DNA of 49,894 nucleotides from an uncultured Fretibacterium sp. (GCA_937900285.1 CALCEM010000028.1:1-49894); one strand, 5' to 3'; counted from the stretch's first letter, positions 1 to 7,426 are shown. Program-made: numbers and translations. Notes: generated by a model from the letters alone, not told the origin.

Positions 1-480
1 CTCTGCGGTTAAATTAGTAAACAGATCCAAGATCCTGACGATTTCGCGCTGGACTTCGAGGGGCGGAACTGGAATTTTAAAATTTTCTATACTCGAAATA
101 TGAACGTGAGGAACGACAGCACCTTTTTTTGTTTCATAAATTTTGTTTTGTAATGAAGATAAGCAATAATAAATATATTTTGTTAAAATGCCTTCCTTCG
201 CAACAATAGAAAACGCATCATTAACAAATATAGGTTCGTTCCAGTATTGCACATAACCAGCTGTACCACTTCCTGCAACAGTAATACATTCGCCTTCACG
301 GTTATATTTATCGCAGTAAAAAGACGGTTCACGCCCCCCGGAAATCACAGGATAAGAACCGTTTACAGCTTGAGATTTTGTTAAAGTGCTTCCACGTTTC
401 ATTATTGAAATATCGCACAATTTTTTAAACTCGACCCCGTCAGGACATAAATTATTAATTAATTGTTTTAAATTCGACAT
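1..480 (-). CDS. hsdS: Type I restriction-modification specificity subunit HsdS (partial, N-terminal part)
   Basis: An open frame runs from an ATG at 480 through the left window edge, giving the first 160 residues. It begins MSNLKQLINNLCPDGVEFKK and shows the usual layout of a target-recognition domain in HsdS. There is a GSTLTKSQAVNG-type loop, then VAGSGTAGYVQYWN, then the closing IPVPPLEVQREIVRILD before a coiled spacer helix (FTNLTAE at the edge). HsdS dictates the DNA sequence recognised by the HsdRMS complex. Only the first recognition domain and the start of the central helix are visible. The gene lies 16 bp downstream of the flagellin stop, on the same strand, and has no recognisable Shine-Dalgarno sequence. 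The partner genes hsdM and hsdR are not in the window. The family assignment is firm; completeness cannot be judged. Confidence 0.9.
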   Translation of the reverse strand, partial: MSNLKQLINNLCPDGVEFKKLCDISIMKRGSTLTKSQAVNGSYPVISGGREPSFYCDKYNREGECITVAGSGTAGYVQYWNEPIFVNDAFSIVAKEGILTKYIYYCLSSLQNKIYETKKGAVVPHVHISSIENFKIPVPPLEVQREIVRILDLFTNLTAE

Positions 481-496
481 CTTTGGGAAAATAAAT

Positions 497-3253
497 TTAT
501 CTCACTAACTGCAAAATATTTTCTGTTATCTGATTAGCTTGTGAGATCATGCTCGTAGCAGAGTCCTCCAAAATTTGTAATTTTGCAAATCCCATCATTT
601 CTTTAGCTGTATCTGCATCGCGTATAACTGATTCGGCACGGGATAAATTTTCGCTCATAGTTTTTAATTTTTCTGCTGTAGTTTCGAGCGAACTTATATA
701 ACCTCCGATTTTTGCGCGCTGGCTTAAAACTTTATCGATCGCTTCATCAACAATAGTAATTGACCGTGTAGCAGTTTCACGAGTAACAACGCTTATTTTA
801 TCAAGGCTTAAACCGCTCGCGGACATGTCTCCGATACTCAATAATAATTCTTCGCCCTGATTAGCTCCAATTTGAAACGTATTTGTTTGATCGCTTACGT
901 GAACGATTGTTGAAAATTCTTCAGCCTGCAATTTATATTTTTTTGCTGTATCGTCCCAAATAGATTTTATTCCGGCCATGTGCGAGAATTCGACATCAAT
1001 ATTTTTGTTAATTGCACCCTTTAAATTATTGCCGGTGATTTTCACTTCAGCGATGTCGTCGTTTGTATGAGCGTCGGAAATTTTAGCTTTAAAAACGCTT
1101 TCCGTTGATTCCTGAACGGTATTTAATCCGAGCGTGTTTAATAATTCATCATCGCCTGAAAAATGTAATTCTCCAGATTTTCCGGGAATTGCTGAACGTA
1201 TTAACATGGTTGCGCTTTTGTTATAGCCCACGAGTTCGGTGTCGGGGATTTTATTTCCGTTAGCATCGTAAAAATAATTTCCATCAGCGTCAGTTTTATA
1301 TTCAAATTGTGGGTTGCCGTCATCGTCTAAAATTAAATATCCATCGGAGTCGCGTAAATATTTATTTGTGTAAACTGGTTCTGTACTAAAAACTGATTCT
1401 GATGAAGTTCCAGTACCGTCGGCGATTGTGCAAAATCCTTTTGGATCGTTAGTAAATTTTCCCTGTCCTAAATCTTTAGAAATGGCGTTATTAATTTTTT
1501 TTGCGACATCTTCAATTGTATCGTTGCCGTATAAAATTATGTTAGTTTGTTTTCCATCGCCTTGAGTGATCGTTAAAGTTTTGGGCTCGTTGAGAATTGA
1601 AACGCCCTCAGAATTTTTTATGTCTGAAAGAGTTGCGTCGCGGATGACGGTTTGTTTTATTTCGGTGTCAGCATCTGCCCAAATTGGGATTTGATCACCA
1701 TTTGTAAAGCCTGGTATTTCGCGGGCTGCCGGTATTTCCATGTCTTCATATTGCACGTCATGGCCAATTGATGTTGAAGTTATTGATACTTTCGAAGGAT
1801 CACTATTTATACGAATCTTGGCACTACTAGAAGAAGCAGCATCACCTATGCCAAATGCAGTATAGTTCATACTACTCGCGTTTATTTTCCCTCCCCTTAT
1901 CGTTATGTTGTTATTACCTTTATCAAGGTCACAAAAACCACTACCAATACCTGCAGATCCATAGCCTCCTACTGCATTAATAACTCCTCCGTTTATTGTA
2001 ATACTTCCCCCGCCATCGTAAGAACTTGTATTACCTCCTCCAATACCTGCTCCCCCCCTGTAGCTATTTTCTAAACCTACGCTTCCATAGGCATTTATAG
2101 TTCCACCGTTAATCGTTATACTACCAGCTCTTCCACCTTCATGCTCACGATAACTACCAGCTCCTCCAATGCCTGCTCCTCCTTGTTCATCACCGCCTAT
2201 CAAATCACCTCCTGCAACTATCAGAGTCCCAGCAGTTTTAAAATCTCCCTCTACACTGCTTAGAATCAATTCCGCACCATCTGGAACTTCAAGACCTGCG
2301 CGACCTTGCCCACTTTTAAGAGTATTAGTGCCACTCAAATATAAATCAACTTTTGCGTCAGTCATGTCAAACGCACAAGCCATGGAAGTACCACTAACAT
2401 CAATATCTACATTATCAAGGAGTATGATAGTGTCAGAACCAGGAGCAATTTTAATTTTATTAACAGCGCTCGACCCCGTAATTCTATAAACATTTTTTCC
2501 AGTATCATATATAGTCAATACGCCTCCGCTGAATTCCCATCCATCTCCAGAACTTTCACCTGTTTTAATATCACAACCAGTTGATATATCGATTCCACTC
2601 CCGCCAGTATGATCGACAATTTCAATACTCAACTCTGTAGCTTTAACTTCTTCGGCCACTGTTAAATTAAAAATATTACTCTTCTGAATTTGCGTTTCTC
2701 CCGGAGGTGCTGCGATCAAATCAATTATATAATTTCCTTCCACGCTCTTTTTGTCGCCAAATTCATCAATAGTCGTTAATTCCCCGTTGATGTGCGCATG
2801 TGTGTCAAGATCATTTGAAGACCATAAACCGCCCAAACTTCCGTCAAGCAAATTTTTTTTGCCGAACCTCGTCTCTTTAGAAATTTGATTTATGTGCTCG
2901 CGTAATTCGCTTATTTCTTTTTGAATATATGATCTGTCCTGACTGGTTAATGTATCGTTTGAAGCCTGCACCGTTAAACTTCGAATTTTTAGCAACGCTG
3001 AATTTATTTGATCCAGTCCGCCCTCCGCAGTCTGTAATAATGAAATTCCGTCCTGAGTGTTCGCTAAAGCCTTATCGAGTCCACCAATTTGAGCACGCAA
3101 TTTTTCACTTATCGCAAGTCCCGCAGCATCATCAGCCGCAGAATTTATCCGTAATCCAGTCGATAAACTTTTAATCCGCTTGTCAAATTCGCTGTTAGTC
3201 CCTTTTAAAGAATTATAAGCGAACATCGACATTAAATTATTTAGTATTACCAT
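497..3253 (-). CDS. fliC: Flagellin with a large adhesin-like beta-solenoid insert
   Basis: This is the structural protein of the flagellar filament, 918 residues against roughly 270-500 for most flagellins. Residues 1-140 are the N-terminal D0/D1 helices (STGLRINSAADDAAGLAISE at 31-50; LTSQDRSYIQKEI). Residues 815-918 are the C-terminal D1/D0 part, ending in the canonical NILQLVR. Residues 141-210 (LWSSNDLDTHAHINGEL, EGNYIIDL) match the extra segment of Synergistota/Negativicutes flagellins. Residues about 215-500 are a foreign-looking glycine-rich solenoid, described separately. The start at 3253 is chosen because MVILNNLMSMFAYNSL aligns with the usual flagellin start; an AGGGGG lies 12 nt upstream. 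The leader (about 140 nt) also contains an inverted repeat (GTACGA/TCGTAC at 3301-3323) and a second G-rich run. Export is by the flagellar type III system, so no signal peptide is expected. No terminator separates it from hsdS. Confidence 0.96.
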   Translation of the reverse strand: MVILNNLMSMFAYNSLKGTNSEFDKRIKSLSTGLRINSAADDAAGLAISEKLRAQIGGLDKALANTQDGISLLQTAEGGLDQINSALLKIRSLTVQASNDTLTSQDRSYIQKEISELREHINQISKETRFGKKNLLDGSLGGLWSSNDLDTHAHINGELTTIDEFGDKKSVEGNYIIDLIAAPPGETQIQKSNIFNLTVAEEVKATELSIEIVDHTGGSGIDISTGCDIKTGESSGDGWEFSGGVLTIYDTGKNVYRITGSSAVNKIKIAPGSDTIILLDNVDIDVSGTSMACAFDMTDAKVDLYLSGTNTLKSGQGRAGLEVPDGAELILSSVEGDFKTAGTLIVAGGDLIGGDEQGGAGIGGAGSYREHEGGRAGSITINGGTINAYGSVGLENSYRGGAGIGGGNTSSYDGGGSITINGGVINAVGGYGSAGIGSGFCDLDKGNNNITIRGGKINASSMNYTAFGIGDAASSSSAKIRINSDPSKVSITSTSIGHDVQYEDMEIPAAREIPGFTNGDQIPIWADADTEIKQTVIRDATLSDIKNSEGVSILNEPKTLTITQGDGKQTNIILYGNDTIEDVAKKINNAISKDLGQGKFTNDPKGFCTIADGTGTSSESVFSTEPVYTNKYLRDSDGYLILDDDGNPQFEYKTDADGNYFYDANGNKIPDTELVGYNKSATMLIRSAIPGKSGELHFSGDDELLNTLGLNTVQESTESVFKAKISDAHTNDDIAEVKITGNNLKGAINKNIDVEFSHMAGIKSIWDDTAKKYKLQAEEFSTIVHVSDQTNTFQIGANQGEELLLSIGDMSASGLSLDKISVVTRETATRSITIVDEAIDKVLSQRAKIGGYISSLETTAEKLKTMSENLSRAESVIRDADTAKEMMGFAKLQILEDSATSMISQANQITENILQLVR
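1754..2611 (-). other. Solenoid/adhesin-like insert within the flagellin variable domain
   Basis: This segment encodes about residues 215-500 of the flagellin. It opens with a WEFSGGVLTIYD-type strand and a series of strand motifs (IKIAPGSDTIILLDNVDIDV, VDLYLSGTNTLKSG, LEVPDGAELILSS). It then shows repeated glycine-rich turns: GGAGIGGAG (358), GGAGIGGGN (400), GSAGIGSGF (432) and FGIGD (467). These alternate with SITINGGTINAYG, SITINGGVINAVG and ITIRGGKINAS. The pattern is typical of beta-strand-repeat, carbohydrate-binding-like domains of large secreted proteins in gut Firmicutes. By hand count, G+C over 1801-2340 is about 44%, compared with about 38% over 541-1080 of the same gene. Transfer of this domain is an inference from the composition shift and the non-flagellin repeat pattern. 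Confidence 0.75.
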
Positions 3254-3397
3254 TTAACATCACTGCCCCCTAGAAAAAAGATTTCAGAAAGACCTAAGAA
3301 GTACGATCGATAAAGATTCGTACCTCCCCCCAAGAGTAAAACTATTAATTTTAAATTTATTCACGAAAATATCAGCTTCTTAATATTGGTTTTATTC

Positions 3398-3426
3398 TTG
3401 TGTATCGGCAATATTTAAAATATATT
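3398..3426 (+). promoter_or_regulatory. Candidate sigma-70 promoter for the ankyrin/TauE genes
   Basis: TTGTGT (3398-3403), a 17-nt spacer and TATATT (3421-3426) lie about 75 nt before the TTG start at 3499. The elements overlap the flagellin sigma-28 promoter on the other strand, so the two directions could compete. In sequence this AT-rich, the hexamer match alone is modest evidence. Confidence 0.4.
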
Positions 3427-3428
3427 TA
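3403..3428 (-). promoter_or_regulatory. Sigma-28 (FliA) promoter of the flagellin gene
   Basis: On the minus strand, TAAA (3428-3425) is followed by exactly 15 nt and then GCCGATAC (3409-3402). This matches the flagellar consensus TAAA-N15-GCCGATAA with a single mismatch at the last base. Transcription would begin near 3395, leaving a leader of about 140 nt before the flagellin ATG. Confidence 0.85.
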
Positions 3429-3498
3429 ATTTTAAAATTTCAGAACGTGTAAAATGTTAAATAAATGTTTAATTCTATAATTCAAAGGGTGATCATTT

Positions 3499-4233
3499 TT
3501 GCAGGAAGATTTAAATATATTTCAGGAAATCTCAAACGATGAATTACGAGCAGAAAAAAATTTTTATGAACGCGATTATAATTTATGTCTGTTCTTAATC
3601 GGGAGAATTTGCGAACACATCACGGCCGAAATTTGCAGAAAAAATAATTTAAACGTAACTGAAAACATCTCTCTAAATATCGAATTGCTATTTAAAAATA
3701 ATATCATTGACCAGCATATTAAAGATTTATTGCACAAAATCAGAGAAGTTAAAAATGCTTCCGGACATTGTTATTACTCATCCGAATTAACTTGCAGGTT
3801 GTTGCTGGCGTTTATTAAAGAGTTTCATAAATGGTTCACTGAAAATTATTCTAATCATGGGGGAGAATTTGATAAAAAAATTATTGAATCGCAAATTTTT
3901 AAAGATGTGTCAGAAAATATTACGCCTCCTGAAAATACGTCAAATGAAGATAACCGCAATAAAAATAAATTTTTAGAATTATGCAAGACTGGAAATGTTC
4001 AGGCAATCAAAGAGGCCATTAACTCCGGCGAAAATATTAATCAGCAAGATCAAAACGGTTTCAGCCCATTAATGAAAGCAGCTCAATATAATGATCATCA
4101 AGTCATAAATTTTTTACTGGCTAAAGGCGCAAACATAAAATTAAAAAATAAAAATGGCCTGACAGCTTACGATTATGCAAAAAATAATGCTAAATTAAAT
4201 AAAACTAAATTAATGAAAAAATTAGAGGTGTAA
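3499..4233 (+). CDS. HEPN/DUF4145-like domain protein with C-terminal ankyrin repeats
   Basis: The protein has 244 residues, a TTG start and a GGGTGATC Shine-Dalgarno-like stretch just upstream. Residues 15-115 are an all-helical region resembling DUF4145/HEPN domains, with the characteristic end IREVKNASGHCYY (R82, H90), close to the arginine-x-histidine motif of that fold. Residues 116-155 are a polar linker. Residues 156-244 hold two to three ankyrin repeats (NKFLELCKTGNVQAIKEAI; NGFSPLMKAAQYNDHQVINF; NGLTAYDYAK). HEPN and DUF4145 domains are often found in nucleic-acid-acting or defence proteins, and ankyrin repeats bind proteins. The actual target here is unknown. It is cytoplasmic, having no signal peptide. 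The next gene starts 6 bp after its stop, so the two are probably co-transcribed. Confidence 0.7.
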   Translation: MQEDLNIFQEISNDELRAEKNFYERDYNLCLFLIGRICEHITAEICRKNNLNVTENISLNIELLFKNNIIDQHIKDLLHKIREVKNASGHCYYSSELTCRLLLAFIKEFHKWFTENYSNHGGEFDKKIIESQIFKDVSENITPPENTSNEDNRNKNKFLELCKTGNVQAIKEAINSGENINQQDQNGFSPLMKAAQYNDHQVINFLLAKGANIKLKNKNGLTAYDYAKNNAKLNKTKLMKKLEV

Positions 4234-4239
4234 ATAATT

Positions 4240-5004
4240 TTGGGGTTTACAATTTGGCAGGCAGTAATAATTTGCCCGTTAATATTTTTAGCTGGATTTA
4301 TTGACGCTATAGCAGGCGGAGGCGGTTTAATTTCTTTACCGGCTTATATGATCGCTGGTTTTCCCGTACATGTCTCGATCGCCAGTAATAAATTAAGTTC
4401 GGCAATGGGCACAACTTTCGTAACAATAAAATATTTTATGGATGGATTTATCCCTGTTAAAATTTCGTGTTGTTCGATGATTTTCGCTCTAATCGGTTCA
4501 GGGCTGGGAGCTAAAACTGCACTATTAATTAGCGATGGAATTTTTAAAATTTTAATGTTGATCATTTTGCCGGCGACAGCGTTTTACGTTATGAAGAGCA
4601 AAAAATTATTAACTGAACATGAGCAGGAAAATTTAAACGAGAAAAAAATAATTATTATTTGTGCTGTTATTGCGTTATTTTTGGGATTTTACGATGGATT
4701 TTACGGACCTGGCGCTGGAACTTTCATGATGATTTTATTATGTGGCTGGGCGCGCTTGAATGTTCAGAAGGCTAACGGAGTCGCAAAAGCTATGAACATG
4801 GCCACTAATTTGGCGGCGTTGACAGTATATTTTTTAAACGGCAAAGTAATTTTAATTTTGGGACTCATGGCCGGGATATTTAGCATTATAGGCAATTACG
4901 TCGGAGCAAAATTTTTTGAAAAGGGTGGCGCAAATATCGTAAGACCTGTAATTTTTATTGTGCTAATATTATTTTTAGTTCGTGTAATTTCGGATTTAAT
5001 TTAA
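4240..5004 (+). CDS. TauE/SafE family sulfite/organosulfonate exporter-like membrane protein
   Basis: The protein has 254 residues and is almost wholly hydrophobic, with about seven to eight predicted membrane segments in two related halves. The N-terminal signature FIDAIAGGGGLISLPAYM and the second-half FYDGFYGPGAGTFMMIL are the paired motifs of the TauE/SafE (DUF81) family. That family moves sulfite, sulfoacetate or other small anions across the inner membrane; the substrate cannot be read from the sequence. The start is TTG at 4240, with GAGGTG 9 nt upstream, inside the end of the preceding ankyrin gene. Close spacing suggests one transcript with that gene, though no functional link is evident. 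Confidence 0.88.
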   Translation: MGFTIWQAVIICPLIFLAGFIDAIAGGGGLISLPAYMIAGFPVHVSIASNKLSSAMGTTFVTIKYFMDGFIPVKISCCSMIFALIGSGLGAKTALLISDGIFKILMLIILPATAFYVMKSKKLLTEHEQENLNEKKIIIICAVIALFLGFYDGFYGPGAGTFMMILLCGWARLNVQKANGVAKAMNMATNLAALTVYFLNGKVILILGLMAGIFSIIGNYVGAKFFEKGGANIVRPVIFIVLILFLVRVISDLI

Positions 5005-5049
5005 TTTTTTTAATTTTTTTAATTCAAAGTTTCAGGAGGTTTTTAATTT

Positions 5050-5679
5050 ATGCGTAAATTTATTTTTTTAGTTTTAGTTTTCGTGTTGGCTTTGAGTTCG
5101 AGTTTATACGCTCATCCCGGAAAATTGGACGAAAACGGCGGACATGTTGACGCTGCAACCGGTGAATATCATTATCATAAAGGGTCAAAAGCATTATTAC
5201 CGTATGACATCAGAATGAACGCGCTTTATAAAGCCAAAGTCGTGAGAGTTATTGATGGTGATACGGCTGTATTTTCGTTGATGATTGGCGACGGGAAAAA
5301 TTATAAAGATGAGCGCGTAAGATTTACCGGCGTAAACACTCCCGAAACAGTTCACCCAAGTAAACCGGTTGAATATTACGGAAAGGAAGCGAGCGACTTC
5401 ACTAAATCTCAATTGACTGTCGGTAAAATTGTTTGGCTTCAAACTGATGTCGGAACACGTGATCGTTATAGCAGAATGTTGGCATATGTTTGGACTGAAG
5501 AGCCGAAAGATGTCGACGATGAAAAAGAAATACGCGAAAAAATGTATAATGCGACCTTATTGCTTGAAGGTTATGCGCAAACTTCGAACGTTCAGCCGAA
5601 CACAAAGTACTCAAAATTATTTGCAAAATTCCAAAAGGAAGCCCGCGAAAATAATAAAGGTTTATGGAATCAACAATAA
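5050..5679 (+). CDS. Secreted YHYH-domain thermonuclease (SNase-like)
   Basis: The protein has 209 residues. Residues 1-21 form a signal peptide (MRKFIFLVLVFVLALSS... ending LYA). The mature N-terminus has a short YHYH-type module (HPGKLDENGGH, GEYHYHKG), often found just ahead of nuclease or metal-binding domains. Residues 70-209 are a staphylococcal-nuclease fold: VVRVIDGDTAVF, VRFTGVNTPE, RDRYSRMLAYV and a closing ARENNKGLWN. These carry the Arg/Glu/Arg catalytic set known from SNase. The predicted role is Ca2+-dependent hydrolysis of DNA/RNA outside the cytoplasm, perhaps for nutrient scavenging. An AGGAGG lies 10 nt before the ATG. It is separated from tauE by 45 bp of AT-rich DNA and may be co-transcribed. 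Confidence 0.92.
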   Translation: MRKFIFLVLVFVLALSSSLYAHPGKLDENGGHVDAATGEYHYHKGSKALLPYDIRMNALYKAKVVRVIDGDTAVFSLMIGDGKNYKDERVRFTGVNTPETVHPSKPVEYYGKEASDFTKSQLTVGKIVWLQTDVGTRDRYSRMLAYVWTEEPKDVDDEKEIREKMYNATLLLEGYAQTSNVQPNTKYSKLFAKFQKEARENNKGLWNQQ

Positions 5680-5789
5680 TTTAAATCGAACACGCTAAAA
5701 ATTTGGGGTGGCGGGGCAGGGTAATATTTTTAGCTTTTCGCAGGCCATGCAGTTTAAAATTGTAAAATTCAAGCAACACGCGAGCCGTA

Positions 5790-6572
5790 TTAAATTCTTA
5801 CAGGTGGTTTTAAAGCATGATTATTTAATAAAACCGCATTTAAATTATTGTCCGATAATTTTTTTACAAGTTCAATCAATGAAGCACTTTCCATTTCACC
5901 ATGATCAGGACGGATAATTATTAAATTTGAACTGGTAGCTTCAATTAATTCATGATATTTCATATCGGCAGTTATATAAACATCAGAGTTTGAATTTTTC
6001 GCAACCCTCCAGAATTCCGCCCCAGAACCTCCGCATAAAGCTACACGAGAAATATTTTTTACATTGTCAAAATTTTCAGGGGTATAACAATCTAAATAAT
6101 TTAAATTCCATGAATATTTTACAAGTTTTAGAAGTTCATCAAGTAAAATTTTTTCCGGTAAAACCCCTTTAACTCCAAAACCTGAAGCATTATCCAAAAT
6201 TGAAATATTTTTTAAACCCAATAATTTAGCCAGCGTGAAATTTACTCCGCCTTCAGCTTTATCCCAATTTGTGTGAACTGCAATAATTGTAATATTTCGT
6301 GTTATAGCTTCATAAATTGTTTTGCCAGGCTCTGAATTAATTTCAACTCGTTTTATTCCTCTGAAAATTAACGGGTGATGAGTTAATAAAATATTACATC
6401 CAAAATTTTCAGCTTCGATTACGGCCTCTGGAGTTGCATCGAGCGTTACAGCGATTTTATTTATTTTTGCGTTATAATTTCCGGCCATTAAACCCGGGTT
6501 GTCCCATTCTTCGGCCAATTCAAACGGGGCAATTTTATTTAAAATATTATTTATAAATTCTCGTACGATCAT
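5790..6572 (-). CDS. Nif3-like dinuclear metal centre protein (GTP cyclohydrolase I type 2 / NIF3 family)
   Basis: The protein has 260 residues, the length of the short Nif3 form without the middle PII-like insert. Family motifs are EEWDNPGLMAGN, NILLTHHPLIFRG (paired metal-binding histidines), AVHTNWDKAEGGVN, VALCGGSGAEF and TADMKYHELIEA, then DHGEMES. These residues build a two-metal site inside a hexameric toroid. The cellular reaction is unsettled for the family; some members have been annotated as GTP cyclohydrolase type 2 or as acting on cyclic or modified nucleotides. It lies 17 bp downstream of the deoxynucleoside kinase and probably shares its transcript. No clear terminator is visible in the 110 bp beyond its stop. 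Confidence 0.93.
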   Translation of the reverse strand: MIVREFINNILNKIAPFELAEEWDNPGLMAGNYNAKINKIAVTLDATPEAVIEAENFGCNILLTHHPLIFRGIKRVEINSEPGKTIYEAITRNITIIAVHTNWDKAEGGVNFTLAKLLGLKNISILDNASGFGVKGVLPEKILLDELLKLVKYSWNLNYLDCYTPENFDNVKNISRVALCGGSGAEFWRVAKNSNSDVYITADMKYHELIEATSSNLIIIRPDHGEMESASLIELVKKLSDNNLNAVLLNNHALKPPVRI

Positions 6573-6589
6573 AATTTAATAATTTAATT

Positions 6590-7222
6590 TTATTTTTTAT
6601 CTGGAAAATGTTTTTTTACGTCATCAATAAATTTATTTATCATTTCCGGCGTGTGTATAAATTCGGGGTTTGATAAATCAAGCTCTAAATATTCAGGATT
6701 GCCGGGCATTTCATTTTTTACAAATTCTGTAAACGGCAAATATGCATTATAAAGTGCGCGCCAATAATTTTCACCTGCATCGATTTCATCCTGTCTGCCT
6801 CTTAAATTTATGCGTCTCATAATTTCATCAAACGGACATTTTACGATTATAAATAATTTGGGAGCTTTTACATTTTTCAAAAACGAATCATAAAGCGTCA
6901 AATAACTTCCGAATTGACTGTCACTAAAATAACCAAGCTCATAATATAATTTTGCGTAAACTTTATCGCCGAACATACTACGATCCATAATATAATTATT
7001 TTCCTCCGAAGCGCATAAATATTGAGCGAATCTCTTAGCTAAAAAATTAATTTGTAACGGGAAAGCCCATTTACGATCATGATGAAATTTATCGAGCAAG
7101 TTTAAAGAATCCCTAAATTCTTCCGGCATAATTTTAAAATTTAATTTTTCCGCCAATAAATTAACAATTGTAGATTTTCCGCTTGCTGTCATGCCTTCGA
7201 CGTTGATTTGAATTTGACCCAT
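6590..7222 (-). CDS. Deoxynucleoside kinase (dNK/dGK-dAK family)
   Basis: The protein phosphorylates deoxynucleosides to 5'-monophosphates in nucleotide salvage. From the chosen start it has 210 residues. The P-loop GMTASGKST lies at residues 10-18. The PEEF segment, an NNYIMDRSMFGDKVYAKLYY (DRS-type) motif and a lid-like RRINLRGRQDEID follow in the usual dNK order. The frame is open for 13 more codons to an ATG at 7261. I prefer the ATG at 7222 because an AGGAGG (7241-7236) lies between the two and because MGQIQINVEG is the normal family start. Its substrate preference (dA/dG or pyrimidines) cannot be told. It leads the two-gene unit with the Nif3-like gene. Confidence 0.88.
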   Translation of the reverse strand: MGQIQINVEGMTASGKSTIVNLLAEKLNFKIMPEEFRDSLNLLDKFHHDRKWAFPLQINFLAKRFAQYLCASEENNYIMDRSMFGDKVYAKLYYELGYFSDSQFGSYLTLYDSFLKNVKAPKLFIIVKCPFDEIMRRINLRGRQDEIDAGENYWRALYNAYLPFTEFVKNEMPGNPEYLELDLSNPEFIHTPEMINKFIDDVKKHFPDKK

Positions 7223-7235
7223 TATAAAAAATTTT

Positions 7236-7241
7236 CCTCCT
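7236..7241 (-). promoter_or_regulatory. Shine-Dalgarno site deciding the deoxynucleoside kinase start
   Basis: AGGAGG sits on the minus strand 13 nt before the ATG at 7222, and inside the longer open frame that could start at 7261. It therefore favours the shorter protein. Confidence 0.7.
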
Positions 7242-7344
7242 AAAACTGATGATAAAAACAAGCAAAATTATAATAGCAGACTTTTTTAAAATAAATCCGT
7301 GACAAATTCCAGCAATTGAAAAAAATATAGAAAAAATATTAAAT

Positions 7345-7371
7345 TAAATATTGAAATTTAAATGCCGATAT
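7345..7371 (+). promoter_or_regulatory. Sigma-28-type promoter match upstream of tRNA-Leu/rpoBC
   Basis: TAAA (7345-7348), exactly 15 nt, then GCCGATAT (7364-7371). This is as close to the flagellar consensus as the flagellin promoter in this window. It points towards the tRNA-Leu at 7464, and no other gene lies between. Function is unproven; it could also serve an unseen short RNA. Confidence 0.45.
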
Positions 7372-7398
7372 ATGAAATTATCATGAACTTTTGAAATA

Positions 7399-7426
7399 TT
7401 GCAAAAAAATTTATGACTGTTAAAAT
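7399..7426 (+). promoter_or_regulatory. Sigma-70 promoter for tRNA-Leu
   Basis: TTGCAA (7399-7404), a 16-nt spacer and TAAAAT (7421-7426) precede a GC-rich CGCGCG stretch at 7431-7436. A G/C-rich discriminator is typical of growth-rate-controlled stable RNA promoters. The tRNA starts about 30 nt further on. Confidence 0.55.

Noticed and set aside
2169..2489. 106-codon plus-strand frame opposite the flagellin insert
   Set aside because: It is antisense to the repeat-rich insert, is proline/serine-rich as expected from such a shadow, and has no ribosome-binding site.
5680..5789. GC-rich stretch between the nuclease and Nif3-like genes as a terminator or small RNA
   Set aside because: I found no convincing inverted repeat with a T-run and no known RNA motif.
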